DNA of 64,000 nt from UMGS1696 sp964463375 (GCA_964463375.1 CAYXBQ010000004.1:62001-126000); one strand, 5' to 3'; counted from the stretch's first letter, positions 7,522-16,908 are shown. Numbers and translations are program-made. The notes: generated from the sequence alone by a model not told the origin.

Positions 7522-9053
7522 GAAACGAACGGGACACCATCCGCACGCTGTTTGCTCCCCTCACCCCCACAACAGAACAGCGAGAGCGGATATGGCAGAA
7601 TATCGAAAACCATGTGACAGAACAGAAAGGAGAGCCCAAAATGAAACAGACAAAGAGAATACCTATGCGAACGATCGCCGTAGCGGCAGCCATGGTACTA
7701 CTGCTCACCGGATGCGTATGTGCGGCAGTACCGGCGGTGCGCAACTACCTCAATACCCTCTTTTTGCAGGAAGACAGCGTGGGGCGCATCGACACAGTCC
7801 CGGAAGGCTGGACGGGGATCTATACGGCAGACGACCTGGAGCAGATCCGGGACGATCTTAGTGGCAACTACATCCTCATGAACGACATTGCCATTCCCGA
7901 CGAATATTATGCAGCCGGTAATATCTACGAAAACGGCTTTACGCCCATCGGCGGTGAATACCAATACGGGCAGATCACCGATGCGGACGGCAACATCCGT
8001 GTGGATCGAGAGGATGTGCGGCTGTCTCCCTTCACCGGGATCTTCAACGGCAACGGCTATGTGATCGCCAATGTGCATATCACCGGCACACCGACCCAAG
8101 GCTGCATCGGGCTGTTTGGCAAGTGTGAAATGGTGTCGGACGCCGCACCGGAATCCACTACGCAGCGTGTCATCACCGGTGGGATCATCAAGAATCTGGG
8201 CGTGGTGGACAGCTCCATCGACGTGACCATCGACACGGAAGGCTCGACTGCTCTCCACATTGGTATAATCGCCGGGGAATGTGACGTGCTGGCAGGCTGC
8301 TTCACGGACAACACCACTGTATCGGTCCAGCTACAGGGCAAGGTCACGGAAAACGCCACACGCAACTATGCAAATCTGCGGATCGGCGGCGTAGCAGGCA
8401 GCACCATCCTCACCGATAGCTGCTACTCCACTGCAAATATCACCGTGGCCAAGGATGCCGAAGCTGTTGTGACAAGCCCCTATGTAGCGGGTGTGACCGG
8501 CTTTACCACGGCCTGCGTGACCTCGTATTTTGCCGGAGACGTGACCACGCTGGCCGATACGGAAGCGGCTGCTGTGGCTGGCTTTGACGTGACCACACCG
8601 CCGACCATTTTGAACGAAACGGTCATGCAGGCGATCAAAGCGAAGGTAACGGACGAATGGGATCGCATGGAGCTCCAGGCGTTCTACACCCACTTCCAGT
8701 CGAAGGATCTACAGATGTATATCACCACGGACATGGCAGAGGCAGACCAAACCTTCTATATGCTCGATCCTCTGACCAAGGAACGGGAGCGGAAGAGCCT
8801 GTCGAAGGTCTTAGCGGCGGCATTCCCGGGAGAAGCACTGATCGAATGCTGTCAGGAAAACGGCGTGAAGTACGGTGCCTACCACAACTACGACCTGCGC
8901 ACGGACAAGGACTGCACCTTCGAAGGCTTTGATTTTGACACGATCTGGAAAATGGACGACGACGGCACACCGAAGCTGCGGCTGTTCACCTGGTCCAAGG
9001 AGACCGGTGTGACGACCTACAACAGCCACCTGGACGGCGTGATCCGCAAGTAA
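7518..9053 (+). CDS. Putative membrane anti-sigma factor with GLUG-type beta-helix ectodomain
   Basis: 511 residues; start after AAGGAGGGG with a 4-bp overlap onto the sigma gene. Residues 1-45 are a short polar helix-rich segment containing TPTTEQRERIWQNI, typical of clostridial anti-sigma N-termini, then a membrane segment at about 52-72 (TIAVAAAMVLLLTGCVCAAV). The rest is extracellular: YTADDLEQIRDDLSGNYILM, FTGIFNGNGYVIANV, GLFGKC and IIKNLGVVDSSI follow the GLUG repeat pattern of right-handed beta-helices that bind cell-surface glycans or proteins. The topology (inside tail, one helix, large outside sensor) and coupling to an ECF factor suggest that an extracellular signal frees the sigma factor. 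Anti-sigma function is inferred. Confidence 0.72.
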   Translation: MRNERDTIRTLFAPLTPTTEQRERIWQNIENHVTEQKGEPKMKQTKRIPMRTIAVAAAMVLLLTGCVCAAVPAVRNYLNTLFLQEDSVGRIDTVPEGWTGIYTADDLEQIRDDLSGNYILMNDIAIPDEYYAAGNIYENGFTPIGGEYQYGQITDADGNIRVDREDVRLSPFTGIFNGNGYVIANVHITGTPTQGCIGLFGKCEMVSDAAPESTTQRVITGGIIKNLGVVDSSIDVTIDTEGSTALHIGIIAGECDVLAGCFTDNTTVSVQLQGKVTENATRNYANLRIGGVAGSTILTDSCYSTANITVAKDAEAVVTSPYVAGVTGFTTACVTSYFAGDVTTLADTEAAAVAGFDVTTPPTILNETVMQAIKAKVTDEWDRMELQAFYTHFQSKDLQMYITTDMAEADQTFYMLDPLTKERERKSLSKVLAAAFPGEALIECCQENGVKYGAYHNYDLRTDKDCTFEGFDFDTIWKMDDDGTPKLRLFTWSKETGVTTYNSHLDGVIRK

Positions 9054-9061
9054 ACCAAACG

Positions 9062-9112
9062 AAAAATGGGTACGGACTGCTCGCAACAGAGTCAGTCTGT
9101 ACCCATTTTTTT
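9062..9112. terminator. Bidirectional Rho-independent terminator
   Basis: A long stem, AAAAATGGGTACGGACTG with CAGTCTGTACCCATTTTT, one wobble, T-run to 9112. It separates two convergent genes. Confidence 0.9.
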
Positions 9113-9123
9113 GCTGTATATCC

Positions 9124-10500
9124 TTATACTTCTTCTGCCGAAAGCACTTCTTTTCGGGTGTAGATATCGTCGGGGTTTAGCACCATGTCGTCGTACTCGG
9201 CCTCGCCGCTTTGGTTGTCGTAGGGATCCAGCCGCATGAACTTTTTCGCCGGTGCCAGCTGCATCTGGAATTCGGTACAGCTGATGTAACGGAAGGGGTC
9301 TGCATGACAGAAGTAGAAGTCGTGCAGCAGCTTGTCCCCACTCTTGTAGGCACCGCCGCCAAAGGACGGATCGCATTGGAGCCAGCCATAGGGTGCCACA
9401 TAGAACTGCGCCCAGTCGTGGCTGCCGATATGTCCATCCGGTCTAATATAGTTTCCGGACTGCCAACGTGCCGGGATCCCGGAGATGCGGCAGAGGGTGA
9501 TGAACAGCAGCGCCTGTACGCCGCAGTCCCCACGGTGGTTCAGTGCCGCGTACATGGGGATGTTGTCCATATACCGGTACTCCCGCATATAGGAATAGCG
9601 GACATTGTGGGTGATGTATTCGTAGATCCGGCGGGCTCTTGCCATGGGAGAACCCTTGCCGCCGGTGATCTCCCGCTCCAACATCCGCAAGTATGGCGTG
9701 AACACGATGTGAGGGTACTGCTCCTCCAAATACTGGGGGAAATGGGGATGGGCATCGGTGACCCAGCTTTCCTCATAGTCCCGGTATGCCGCACGGTTGG
9801 TGAAGGCCACCTCGATCTCGTACTTTTCGCCCGCCCGGTACAAGAACTGGGTGTAGGCGGTACGGATGGGATGCTCTGTGACCTGGGTCATTTGGTTGGC
9901 CTTCAGCAGCTTGATGTCCGTGATCTCCGGTGTGACGCAGGGATAGGGCAGCCAGGCACGGAACCACTTTCCTTCCCGAATATGCTTTTCGTTGGGCCAC
10001 AGGGCTTCCCGGACGGTATACCGAATGGCACGATAGCCATTTTTCTGCATCCTGGCGATGTTGTCGTGGAGAATATCGTTTTCCCCATCGTGGCTCCGGT
10101 AGTCCGGGGAATCCAGCCGGTGCAGGAAGGTATCGCAGCAGCCAAAGATATTGGACTTTGCACCGTTTTGGAAATAATATCCATCGGGACGCAGGATGTA
10201 GTCGGCGTGACCCATGTCCATGATCTGGTGCAGGTGGGCACTGGTGAAGGCGGGGAACCGATCCCGGATCTGCCGTACCAGCGTCTGTTCGTTGGTGTTG
10301 TAGTCCTCCATTAGGCCTGCGGCAATGAACTTTTCCAGCTCCAGCCGCTTCTTAATGGCTTTATCCGGCTTCTTTTGCAGAAGCTTGTCAATGGCAGGGA
10401 GCTCCTCGGCAAAACGACCCTGCCGGTGCAGTGCAGCGATCTCGTCCGGCAACGGTACCGCTAAATAGGCCAGATCGCTGTAACAAAAAATATTTTCCAT
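9124..10500 (-). CDS. Transglutaminase-like cysteine protease-fold protein
   Basis: 458 residues without a signal peptide. The C-terminal third holds the transglutaminase-like triad: C326 in NHRGDCGVQALLF, H361 in IGSHDWAQF and D377 in WLQCDPSFGGG. Residues 1-130 are a helical region with SAHLHQIMDMGHADYIL, and 160-280 are beta-rich, as in bacterial proteins with an N-terminal Ig-like or helical module before the core. Such cytoplasmic proteins are poorly understood and may be peptidases or amidases. The start follows AAGGTAAGGA. The next gene upstream (GyrI-like) is 40 bp away in the same direction, so the two are probably one operon. Confidence 0.75.
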   Translation of the reverse strand: MENIFCYSDLAYLAVPLPDEIAALHRQGRFAEELPAIDKLLQKKPDKAIKKRLELEKFIAAGLMEDYNTNEQTLVRQIRDRFPAFTSAHLHQIMDMGHADYILRPDGYYFQNGAKSNIFGCCDTFLHRLDSPDYRSHDGENDILHDNIARMQKNGYRAIRYTVREALWPNEKHIREGKWFRAWLPYPCVTPEITDIKLLKANQMTQVTEHPIRTAYTQFLYRAGEKYEIEVAFTNRAAYRDYEESWVTDAHPHFPQYLEEQYPHIVFTPYLRMLEREITGGKGSPMARARRIYEYITHNVRYSYMREYRYMDNIPMYAALNHRGDCGVQALLFITLCRISGIPARWQSGNYIRPDGHIGSHDWAQFYVAPYGWLQCDPSFGGGAYKSGDKLLHDFYFCHADPFRYISCTEFQMQLAPAKKFMRLDPYDNQSGEAEYDDMVLNPDDIYTRKEVLSAEEV

Positions 10501-10540
10501 ATGGCATCCTTACCTTTTTGTGTGATGGCACCGAAGGGGT

Positions 10541-11023
10541 TTACGCCTGCTCTTCTTCCGTCTTCTGCACCGGCACGAACAGGTACATGGTCCCGTTGGC
10601 GTTGGGGGGCATGAACTCCTGGGGATAGCCGGTGATCTGCAGCTTATGCTGTTCGGCGTAGTACAGCAGGGCGTTGATGGTCTCCCGCTTCTTATTTTCT
10701 ACCACGGCATAGATATAGTCCGAGCCGGGCACGATCCATTTGGTAAAGCCCTTGGGGGGATGGGCGGTGTCCTCCACCTCCAGACCAGCCATATAGAGCA
10801 GGTGGGGAGCATCGTTGGTGGGCAGGCGGAAGGACAGGGTATCCACGGTGGTCAGACCCCAGGAACCCATGATCTCTCCATCGTCGTCTCGTCTGGCCAT
10901 GGGCATCAGCTCCTTGCCCCGCTTGTTCATTTGCAGCCACAGGGTTCTGCTGCCGGCACTTGCTTCGCCCACCAGACCAATGACGCAGAAGGGCTCAAAG
11001 GTACATTCTTTTACTTCGATCAT
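10541..11023 (-). CDS. GyrI-like / AraC effector-binding-domain protein
   Basis: 160 residues; start set at the ATG after AGGAGA, trimming an upstream extension. The pattern IEVKECTFEPFCVIGLVGEAS at the start, LSFRLPTNDAPHLLYMAGLEVED in the middle and FTKWIVPGSDYIYAVVE matches the SOUL/GyrI-like small-molecule-binding fold found alone or attached to AraC-type regulators. There is no DNA-binding domain here, so it is the stand-alone form, possibly a ligand sensor or hydrolase. It sits upstream of the transglutaminase-like gene and downstream of tpiA, with about 170 bp between it and tpiA and no clear terminator there. Confidence 0.65.
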   Translation of the reverse strand: MIEVKECTFEPFCVIGLVGEASAGSRTLWLQMNKRGKELMPMARRDDDGEIMGSWGLTTVDTLSFRLPTNDAPHLLYMAGLEVEDTAHPPKGFTKWIVPGSDYIYAVVENKKRETINALLYYAEQHKLQITGYPQEFMPPNANGTMYLFVPVQKTEEEQA

Positions 11024-11192
11024 GTGTATTTCTCCTACATAAACAAAATGGGGGCAGGAGGCAGTCGGTTGTCCTGTGCCTTCTCCCCCACACGGAAAGT
11101 CAGAAACAAGCGGTAAGCGGTCAGACGTATCCTTCGGGGCGTGCAACCACACACCCGTTCCTCACTTCTTATTTCCAACTTCTGATTTTACT

Positions 11193-11960
11193 TTACTGTG
11201 CAGCGTCTACGATCTTGGCGAACTTGGCAGGCACCAGAGATGCGCCGCCGATCAGACCGCCGTCTACATTTACCTTGGACAGCAGCTCAGCCGCATTGCC
11301 GTCGTTCATAGAACCACCGTACTGGATGGTCAGTGCTTCGGCAGCATCGTTGCCGTACAGACCGGCTACTACGCTGCGGATGATGGCGCAAACCTCTTCA
11401 GCCTGGTCCGGAGTAGCGGTCAGACCGGTACCGATGGCCCAAACGGGTTCGTAAGCGATGATCACGTTCTTCAGGTCTTCTACGGAGATGCCGGCCAGAT
11501 CCAGCTTGGTCTGCATGGAAACGATCTCTGCGGTGATACCGGCCTGTCTTTCTTCCAGCACTTCGCCCAGGCACAGGATGACCTTCAGACCGGCAGCCAG
11601 AGCGGTCTTGGTTCTCTTGTTGACGGTCTCGTCGGTCTCGCCGAAGTACTGTCTTCTTTCGCTGTGACCGATGATCACGTATTCGGCGCCGGCTTCCAGC
11701 AGCATGGAGGCAGAGCATTCGCCGGTGAAAGCGCCCTTGGCTTCAAAGTGTACGTTCTGGGCACCGATCTTTACGTTGGTCCCCTTAGCAGCTTCGGCAG
11801 CCACAGCGATGTCCACGAAGGGCACGCACAGCACTACGTCGCAGCCGTTCTTACCTTCGGTCAGCGCAGCGGTCTCCTTTACGGCAACAGCGGCTTCGGA
11901 GGGGGTCATATTCATTTTCCAGTTGCCGGCGATGACAACCTTACGCACGTCTTTTTTCAT
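11193..11960 (-). CDS. tpiA: Triosephosphate isomerase
   Basis: 255 residues, the normal length. Interconverts dihydroxyacetone phosphate and glyceraldehyde-3-phosphate in glycolysis. Catalytic elements are all visible: AGNWKMN with K15, IIGHSERRQYFGE (catalytic His), AYEPVWAIGTG (catalytic Glu), and the phosphate-binding YGGSMNDGNAAEL. Start placed at the ATG before KKDVRKVVIAGNWK; an upstream extension of 31 codons has no family support. It follows pgk on the same strand, 173 bp downstream, with a small hairpin between them that may reduce but not stop read-through. Confidence 0.97.
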   Translation of the reverse strand: MKKDVRKVVIAGNWKMNMTPSEAAVAVKETAALTEGKNGCDVVLCVPFVDIAVAAEAAKGTNVKIGAQNVHFEAKGAFTGECSASMLLEAGAEYVIIGHSERRQYFGETDETVNKRTKTALAAGLKVILCLGEVLEERQAGITAEIVSMQTKLDLAGISVEDLKNVIIAYEPVWAIGTGLTATPDQAEEVCAIIRSVVAGLYGNDAAEALTIQYGGSMNDGNAAELLSKVNVDGGLIGGASLVPAKFAKIVDAAQ

Positions 11961-12133
11961 GATGGTATTGTCCTTTTTTAGTATGATATACGGGAACGCC
12001 CGTCTTGTATGGGATCCCACAACATACCAAAAGCGAAGACCAGAGAAAAACACGGTCTCCGCTCTTGGGTGTGGGAATCGGATGCGTTTGTTATTTTGTG
12101 GCGTATCCTATGCGGATACGATTCCAGTTTATC
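11961..12133 (-). other. pgk-tpiA intergenic region with small hairpins
   Basis: Holds a perfect hairpin CGTATCC / GGATACG (12102-12120) without a T-run and an imperfect hairpin AGCGAAGACC / GGTCTCCGCT (12032-12063) followed on the minus strand by TTTTGG. These may be RNA-processing or attenuation structures between the two glycolytic genes. No convincing separate tpiA promoter was seen. Confidence 0.4.
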
Positions 12134-13429
12134 TCAGTCGCGGTCCATCAGGCAAGCGATACCGGGCAGCTCCAGACCTTCCAGGAATTCCAGAGATGCG
12201 CCGCCGCCGGTGGAGATGTGGGTCATCTTGTCGGCATAGCCCAGCTGTTCTACAGCAGCAGCAGAGTCACCGCCGCCGATGATGGAGATCGCACCGGATT
12301 CCGCTACAGCCTTGGCTACAGCACGGGTACCGGAAGCGAAGTTTTCCCATTCGGAAACGCCCATAGGCCCGTTCCAAACCACAGTGCCGGAGCCCTGGAT
12401 GGTCTTGGAGTACAGCTCCTGGGTCTTTTCGCCGATGTCCAGACCCATCCAGCCGTCCGGGATGGAGTCGGAGTAGATGCGCATGAACACGCTGTCTTCG
12501 CTGTATTCTCTTGCGATCACGTTGTCCACAGGCAGCAGGAAGTTCACGCCCTTAGCCTTAGCCTTGGCCAGCAGCTCTCTTGCCAGATCCAGCTTGTCGT
12601 TTTCGCAGATGGAGGTACCGGTGGTGTTGCCCAGAGCAGCGAAGAAGGTATATGCCATACCGCCGCCGATGATCAGGGTATCTACCTTTTCGATCAGGTT
12701 GTTGATCACGCCGATCTTGTCGGAAACCTTAGCGCCGCCCAGGATGGCTACGAAGGGACGAACCGGATCCTCCAGCGCCTTGCCCATGACCTCGATCTCC
12801 TTCTGGATCAGGAAGCCGCAAACGGCAGGCAGATAGTCAGCCACACCGGCAGTAGAGGCGTGTGCTCTGTGTGCGGTACCGAAAGCATCGTTTACGTAGA
12901 TCTCAGCCAGAGAAGCCATAGCCTTAGCGAATGCGGGATCGTTCTTTTCTTCGGCAGCGTGGAACCGTACGTTTTCCAGCAGCAGGATCTCGCCGGCATT
13001 CAGTGCAGCAGCCTTAGCCTGTGCATCGGGACCAACCACGTCCTTCGCCAGCGTTACCTTGAAGCCACGAGCACTCAGGTCGTCGGCGATGATCTTCATG
13101 GACAGCTTGGTGATGTCCTTTGCGCCCTTTTCCAGAGCAGCAGCCTTAGCAGCTTCCTGTTCTTCGGCGGGCAGAGCTTCGATCTTCTTCTTTTCCTTCT
13201 TATCCAGCTTCAGCTCAGCATCCAGCACGTTGTGGGGTCTGCCCATGTGGGAGCACAGGATCACCTTTGCGCCCTTGCCGATCAGGTATTCGATGGTCTT
13301 CAGTGCGCCTACGATACGCTTGTCGTCGGTGATCACGCCGTCCTTTACAGGCACGTTGAAGTCACATCTGACCAGGACCTTTTTGCCGGCTACGTCGATA
13401 TCTTCGACGGTCTTCTTGTTATAAGTCAT
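12134..13429 (-). CDS. pgk: Phosphoglycerate kinase
   Basis: 431 residues, slightly longer than most bacterial enzymes because of an insertion of charged helix around residues 75-110 (KLDKKEKKKIEALPAEEQ). Transfers phosphate from 1,3-bisphosphoglycerate to ADP. Recognisable are VLVRCDFNVPVKDG near the N-terminus, GPDAQAKAAAL, the nucleotide-side KVSDKIGVINNLIEKVD, WNGPMGVSEWENF and the C-terminal THISTGGGASLEFLEG. The start follows AGAGGAGAAAAG, and a strong promoter lies 44 bp upstream. First gene of the pgk-tpiA unit. Confidence 0.97.
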   Translation of the reverse strand: MTYNKKTVEDIDVAGKKVLVRCDFNVPVKDGVITDDKRIVGALKTIEYLIGKGAKVILCSHMGRPHNVLDAELKLDKKEKKKIEALPAEEQEAAKAAALEKGAKDITKLSMKIIADDLSARGFKVTLAKDVVGPDAQAKAAALNAGEILLLENVRFHAAEEKNDPAFAKAMASLAEIYVNDAFGTAHRAHASTAGVADYLPAVCGFLIQKEIEVMGKALEDPVRPFVAILGGAKVSDKIGVINNLIEKVDTLIIGGGMAYTFFAALGNTTGTSICENDKLDLARELLAKAKAKGVNFLLPVDNVIAREYSEDSVFMRIYSDSIPDGWMGLDIGEKTQELYSKTIQGSGTVVWNGPMGVSEWENFASGTRAVAKAVAESGAISIIGGGDSAAAVEQLGYADKMTHISTGGGASLEFLEGLELPGIACLMDRD

Positions 13430-13472
13430 GTCTTTTCTCCTCTGGTAAAATGATAATTTTTTTCCACCAATT

Positions 13473-13501
13473 ACTATACCATATTTTTGCGCATTTGGCA
13501 A
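13473..13501 (-). promoter_or_regulatory. Sigma-A promoter of pgk
   Basis: Minus strand TTGCCA (13496-13501), 17-bp spacer, TATAGT (13473-13478). Confidence 0.8.
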
Positions 13502-13654
13502 CAGTTTTTTTGTAAATTACCGGGAAAATTTTCTGGATTTTTTTGTGAAGTTTTCTGGAGGTCTTCTGTCCGCTGCCTTTGGGCTGTGCATCCGTTGGTG
13601 TCCGAGCATATGGGATGCGCCCATTGGCGTGCGTCCCTCCCTATTTTTCCCACT

Positions 13655-15148
13655 TTACCCTTGGATATTCGCCTCGTTTGCCAAAACGTCCTCTACGACA
13701 CCTTCCATCTGGGTGGTCAGGGTCTTGCGGTAGCGTTCGGTGGTGGAGGCCCAGTTGGGAGACTTGGACATGACCTGTCCAAAGAAGATGTCCGTGATGT
13801 TGGACAGGTACTTGTTCAGGAAACGCCCCAGCTCAAAGCTGATGGATTCTCGAACGATGTCATACATCTGTGCGTTCACGTCGTTGTCCGAGTAGCGCAC
13901 CTTCATGCTGTTTTCGAAAATGGCCGGTGTGGTCAGGCGATAGCCGTAGGAGCCCATGCATTCCAGAACGGCGGTGCAGGTCTCCTTCTTGGGGGTGGAC
14001 AGGGTCACGCCGTACAGGGTCACCGGGTTGCCCATGACGGTACGGTAGTTCTGCTGGTTTTCGTCATACTTCGGTACCGGTACGATGCCGTAGGACACAT
14101 CCGCATTCCGCAGAGCCTTGAACGCATACTGGGCACGGTTCACGATGAACAGAGAACGATTTTCGGTAAACGGCTTTTCGTAGTCGCTGTCGTTCAGATA
14201 CACGTCGTCGGTGTTTTCCCAGGCGGACAGCTTCAGCAGCAGATCCACGGTCTTTTCGCTATAGAAATCGTCGGAGATCTTCAGGATCTTCTCGTTGTCC
14301 TTTTCCACCAGCTTCAGCTCCGAGCCGGTGTAGAAGGCGTCGTTGTGGTAGGAGGACAGCACCAGACCAAAGAAGTCGTCCACGTCCTTCTTCGCACTGC
14401 CGTTGGTATCCTGATACACATTCGAGGACATTTCGATCAGCTTGTCCAGGTTCCACTGGTCGGCAAGCACCAGCTCCTGGGGATCTTCCAGATTATAGTC
14501 GAGCAGCAGCTGCTTATTGAAGTACACGCAGTACATCATGTGCAGGGCGTTTGTGGAGATGTCGCCGGACACAAAATACAGCCGGTCGTTGATGGTGGAT
14601 TCCGCCAGCAGGTTATCGGGCCACCAGGGCTTTTCGTAATCCAGATAGGCCGCATCGTCTAAGTTGGTCATAAAGCCGTTGACCATGCAGGCTGCGATAG
14701 AACGGCTGTAGGAGGCAAGAATATCGTAGGCAGCGTCTCCGGCCATGTGGCTCTCCCGGACCTTGCCCACGTAGGCATCGATGTTGCCGCCGTTACCGGG
14801 GGTACCGATCCAGTTGTACACCATGCCCAGCCGTTCTTCCGTGGCGGTGTTACGCTGGTAGATGGCATCGTTGATCAGCTCACCGGTCATTTCCTCGGCA
14901 TCAAATTCCTGGTTTTCCACGTCCTCCCAGTACAGCAGATGGATGGTCTCGCCGCCGAAATCCAGCTCCGGCAGATCGTCCTTCAGGTAACCGTTTTCGT
15001 CGGTGGAGTTGTCTACCGTTTCCGTTGCGGCGGTGGTATCGGTGGTGTTAGCCGTGGTCTCCGTAGTGTCACCGGCACAGGAAAGGAGCGTGCCCGCCGT
15101 CATCAGCAGGGCCAAAAGCAGTGCCACAAAGCGATCGTGTTTTTGCAT
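13655..15148 (-). CDS. Extracellular solute-binding lipoprotein (family 1-like)
   Basis: 497 residues. The N-terminus is a lipoprotein signal: basic start MQKHDR, hydrophobic LLLALLMTAGTLLSC with the lipidated Cys at about 24, then a Thr/Asp-rich linker (AGDTTETTANTTDTTAAT). The body has the bilobal binding-protein features of carbohydrate ABC transporters: YEKPWWPDNLLAESTINDRLYF, GIVPVPKYDENQQNYRT, and many aromatic residues. No permease or ATPase gene is near, and a related lipoprotein gene follows the same pattern directly upstream. The ribosome site is weak (GGGGGAT). It has its own promoter at 15196 and is separated from the upstream gene by a terminator, so it is regulated on its own. 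Confidence 0.85.
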   Translation of the reverse strand: MQKHDRFVALLLALLMTAGTLLSCAGDTTETTANTTDTTAATETVDNSTDENGYLKDDLPELDFGGETIHLLYWEDVENQEFDAEEMTGELINDAIYQRNTATEERLGMVYNWIGTPGNGGNIDAYVGKVRESHMAGDAAYDILASYSRSIAACMVNGFMTNLDDAAYLDYEKPWWPDNLLAESTINDRLYFVSGDISTNALHMMYCVYFNKQLLLDYNLEDPQELVLADQWNLDKLIEMSSNVYQDTNGSAKKDVDDFFGLVLSSYHNDAFYTGSELKLVEKDNEKILKISDDFYSEKTVDLLLKLSAWENTDDVYLNDSDYEKPFTENRSLFIVNRAQYAFKALRNADVSYGIVPVPKYDENQQNYRTVMGNPVTLYGVTLSTPKKETCTAVLECMGSYGYRLTTPAIFENSMKVRYSDNDVNAQMYDIVRESISFELGRFLNKYLSNITDIFFGQVMSKSPNWASTTERYRKTLTTQMEGVVEDVLANEANIQG

Positions 15149-15195
15149 ATGTAGTATCCCCCATATCTGTAAAAAATGCAATAGTATACAGGTAT

Positions 15196-15224
15196 AGTGT
15201 ACCAGATACACCTGCGATTTACAA
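15196..15224 (-). promoter_or_regulatory. Sigma-A promoter of the first solute-binding protein
   Basis: Minus strand TTGTAA (15219-15224), 17-bp spacer, TACACT (15196-15201). A second possible -10 (TATACT) lies just downstream. Confidence 0.55.
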
Positions 15225-15382
15225 GAGACGATTCTACCAGAATTCACGGGAATTATGCAACCGCCGTTGGAAGTTTTTATGGGCACAGCGGCTGCTCCAC
15301 CGAAAAAGGCTGACGACATGGTATAGTTTTTTTCCATTCCCGCCTTCTGTCCGTCTTCGGCAGATGCATCTTCGAGCAAACC

Positions 15383-15404
15383 AAAAAAGGAGGTCACCCT
15401 CCTT
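15383..15404 (-). terminator. Rho-independent terminator after the second solute-binding protein gene
   Basis: Minus-strand stem AAGGAGG / CCTCCTT with a 4-base loop, then six T. Confidence 0.85.
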
Positions 15405-15417
15405 CTTTTGTCCGTTG

Positions 15418-16908
15418 TCAATTTCCCAGCTTGGAAAATCCGTCCAGCACATTTTTCAGTTGGTTCTCGGCGGCTTTTTCCTGTCGGGCGTAGTACGAAG
15501 CGTAGTCCTTGCTCTTGGCACTCAACATATTGGTCAGCGTCCACTGCATCCCCTGCCAGTTGTCGTACATATAGCCAAAGGTGTATACCCGGCCGGCCAG
15601 AACGATGTCCAGCATCCGGGCAGACGCTTCGTCTCTTGCATATTTCGATTGCAGCACCACATCGCACACCGCCGGCACCACCAGACTGCAGCTCTCGTAG
15701 GCAAGAGCTTCCATGACGATCCCGGCATTCTCCACGTTCTGCAGCGTCTTCGGCAGGATCATCAGCGGTGCATGGCCGTCTACGTGGGTGTAATAGCCGT
15801 CCTGTGCCTTGTCGTATTTCGGGAACGGAATGATACCAAATTCGCCTTCCATATCCCGGAGCATATCGATCACGCTGATGCACATGGCTGCAAACAGGGC
15901 TTTTCCTTCCTTAAAGGTGGTGGTGATGGCCGTATCGTGGAGATCATAGCCCATGGCCTGGATCGTGGCAGCATCACAGAACAGCGCCGATTTGTCTTCA
16001 AAGAACAGGCCGTACAGCTTCTCCACGCTGGTCATCATCTTTTCCGAAGCCGGCAGCAGCTGGGGCACACCATCGCTGTCCTTGGCAATGTAGCGGATGT
16101 CAAAGGCGAAGGACCAGTTGCAGATGGCACTGGCCGAATGGGTCACAAAGCCGTAGCGGTCGTCGTAATCCATCACACCGTTGCCGTTTAGATCGGTCGT
16201 CACCAGTGCGCACAGAGAACGGAAGGTATCAAAATCCCAGTCCCCCTTCTCCACGGTATCGTACAGATCCCCAATGCCGTGGTCTTGTGCCATGTCCAGG
16301 TTGTACACCATCGTCCAGGTATAGTCGATGGCGGAGATACAATAGTCGGAGACCGCCAAAAACAGCATATCGTTGTAGGTCAGCTCCTCTGCCAGCACCT
16401 TGTTCCACCACGGCTTCTCGAAATCCACGTAGGGCACGTCCAGCCAATTGTAAGCAACGCCGGAGATGGCAGTGGAACCGGCGTATACCGTATGCATCAA
16501 CGCCACGTCAAAGGCATCCTCACCGGCCATAACGATGCGGCTGAACTCGTTTGGCATGGTATCCTCCGGCTCTTCCGTGACCTCCACCGCCACCAGCTTT
16601 ACATTGTATTGATCCTCCACACGGGCGTTCCGGGCATAGACGGCATCGTTGACGATCTCTCCGTTCAGCTCCTCGGAATAGACCTCCTTGATGTGGTGGT
16701 CGGTGTCTCTCGTGTAGGTGCGGAAGGCATAGCCACCCAGATCCACCTGGGGCAGATCCGGCTTCAGCGCTGTGTCCTCGCCGGCCGTTGTATCGATACC
16801 GGTACTGTCGTCTGTGGCAGTCACCACCGGTCCCTCTGGTTTACCACAGGCAGAAAGCATTCCCGTGAGCATGGCGGCGACCAGTAGCATTGTGATGGTC
16901 CTTTTCAT
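15418..16908 (-). CDS. Extracellular solute-binding lipoprotein (paralogue)
   Basis: 496 residues; start at the ATG after AAAGGAAG. Lipoprotein signal KRTITMLLVAAMLTGMLSAC with a textbook LSAC lipobox. It resembles its downstream neighbour in layout: DLGGYAFRTYTRD, YVDFEKPWWNKVLAEELTYNDMLF, FGIIPFPKYDKAQDGYYT, and a C-terminal run of helices. An internal DLNGNGVMDYDDRYG matches a dockerin-like calcium loop, common in this family. It likely delivers an oligosaccharide to an ABC importer encoded elsewhere. It has a strong promoter with a direct repeat between promoter and start codon that may bind a regulator. Confidence 0.87.
   Translation of the reverse strand: MKRTITMLLVAAMLTGMLSACGKPEGPVVTATDDSTGIDTTAGEDTALKPDLPQVDLGGYAFRTYTRDTDHHIKEVYSEELNGEIVNDAVYARNARVEDQYNVKLVAVEVTEEPEDTMPNEFSRIVMAGEDAFDVALMHTVYAGSTAISGVAYNWLDVPYVDFEKPWWNKVLAEELTYNDMLFLAVSDYCISAIDYTWTMVYNLDMAQDHGIGDLYDTVEKGDWDFDTFRSLCALVTTDLNGNGVMDYDDRYGFVTHSASAICNWSFAFDIRYIAKDSDGVPQLLPASEKMMTSVEKLYGLFFEDKSALFCDAATIQAMGYDLHDTAITTTFKEGKALFAAMCISVIDMLRDMEGEFGIIPFPKYDKAQDGYYTHVDGHAPLMILPKTLQNVENAGIVMEALAYESCSLVVPAVCDVVLQSKYARDEASARMLDIVLAGRVYTFGYMYDNWQGMQWTLTNMLSAKSKDYASYYARQEKAAENQLKNVLDGFSKLGN

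Noticed and set aside
13560..13650. Inverted repeat GGGC--GCATCC / GGATGCGCCC as a terminator of the solute-binding protein gene
   Set aside because: No T-run and a large irregular loop; not distinguishable from chance.
15149..15883. Upstream extension of the first solute-binding protein
   Set aside because: The signal pe­ptide with lipobox begins at 15148; the extension overlaps the neighbouring gene and a terminator.
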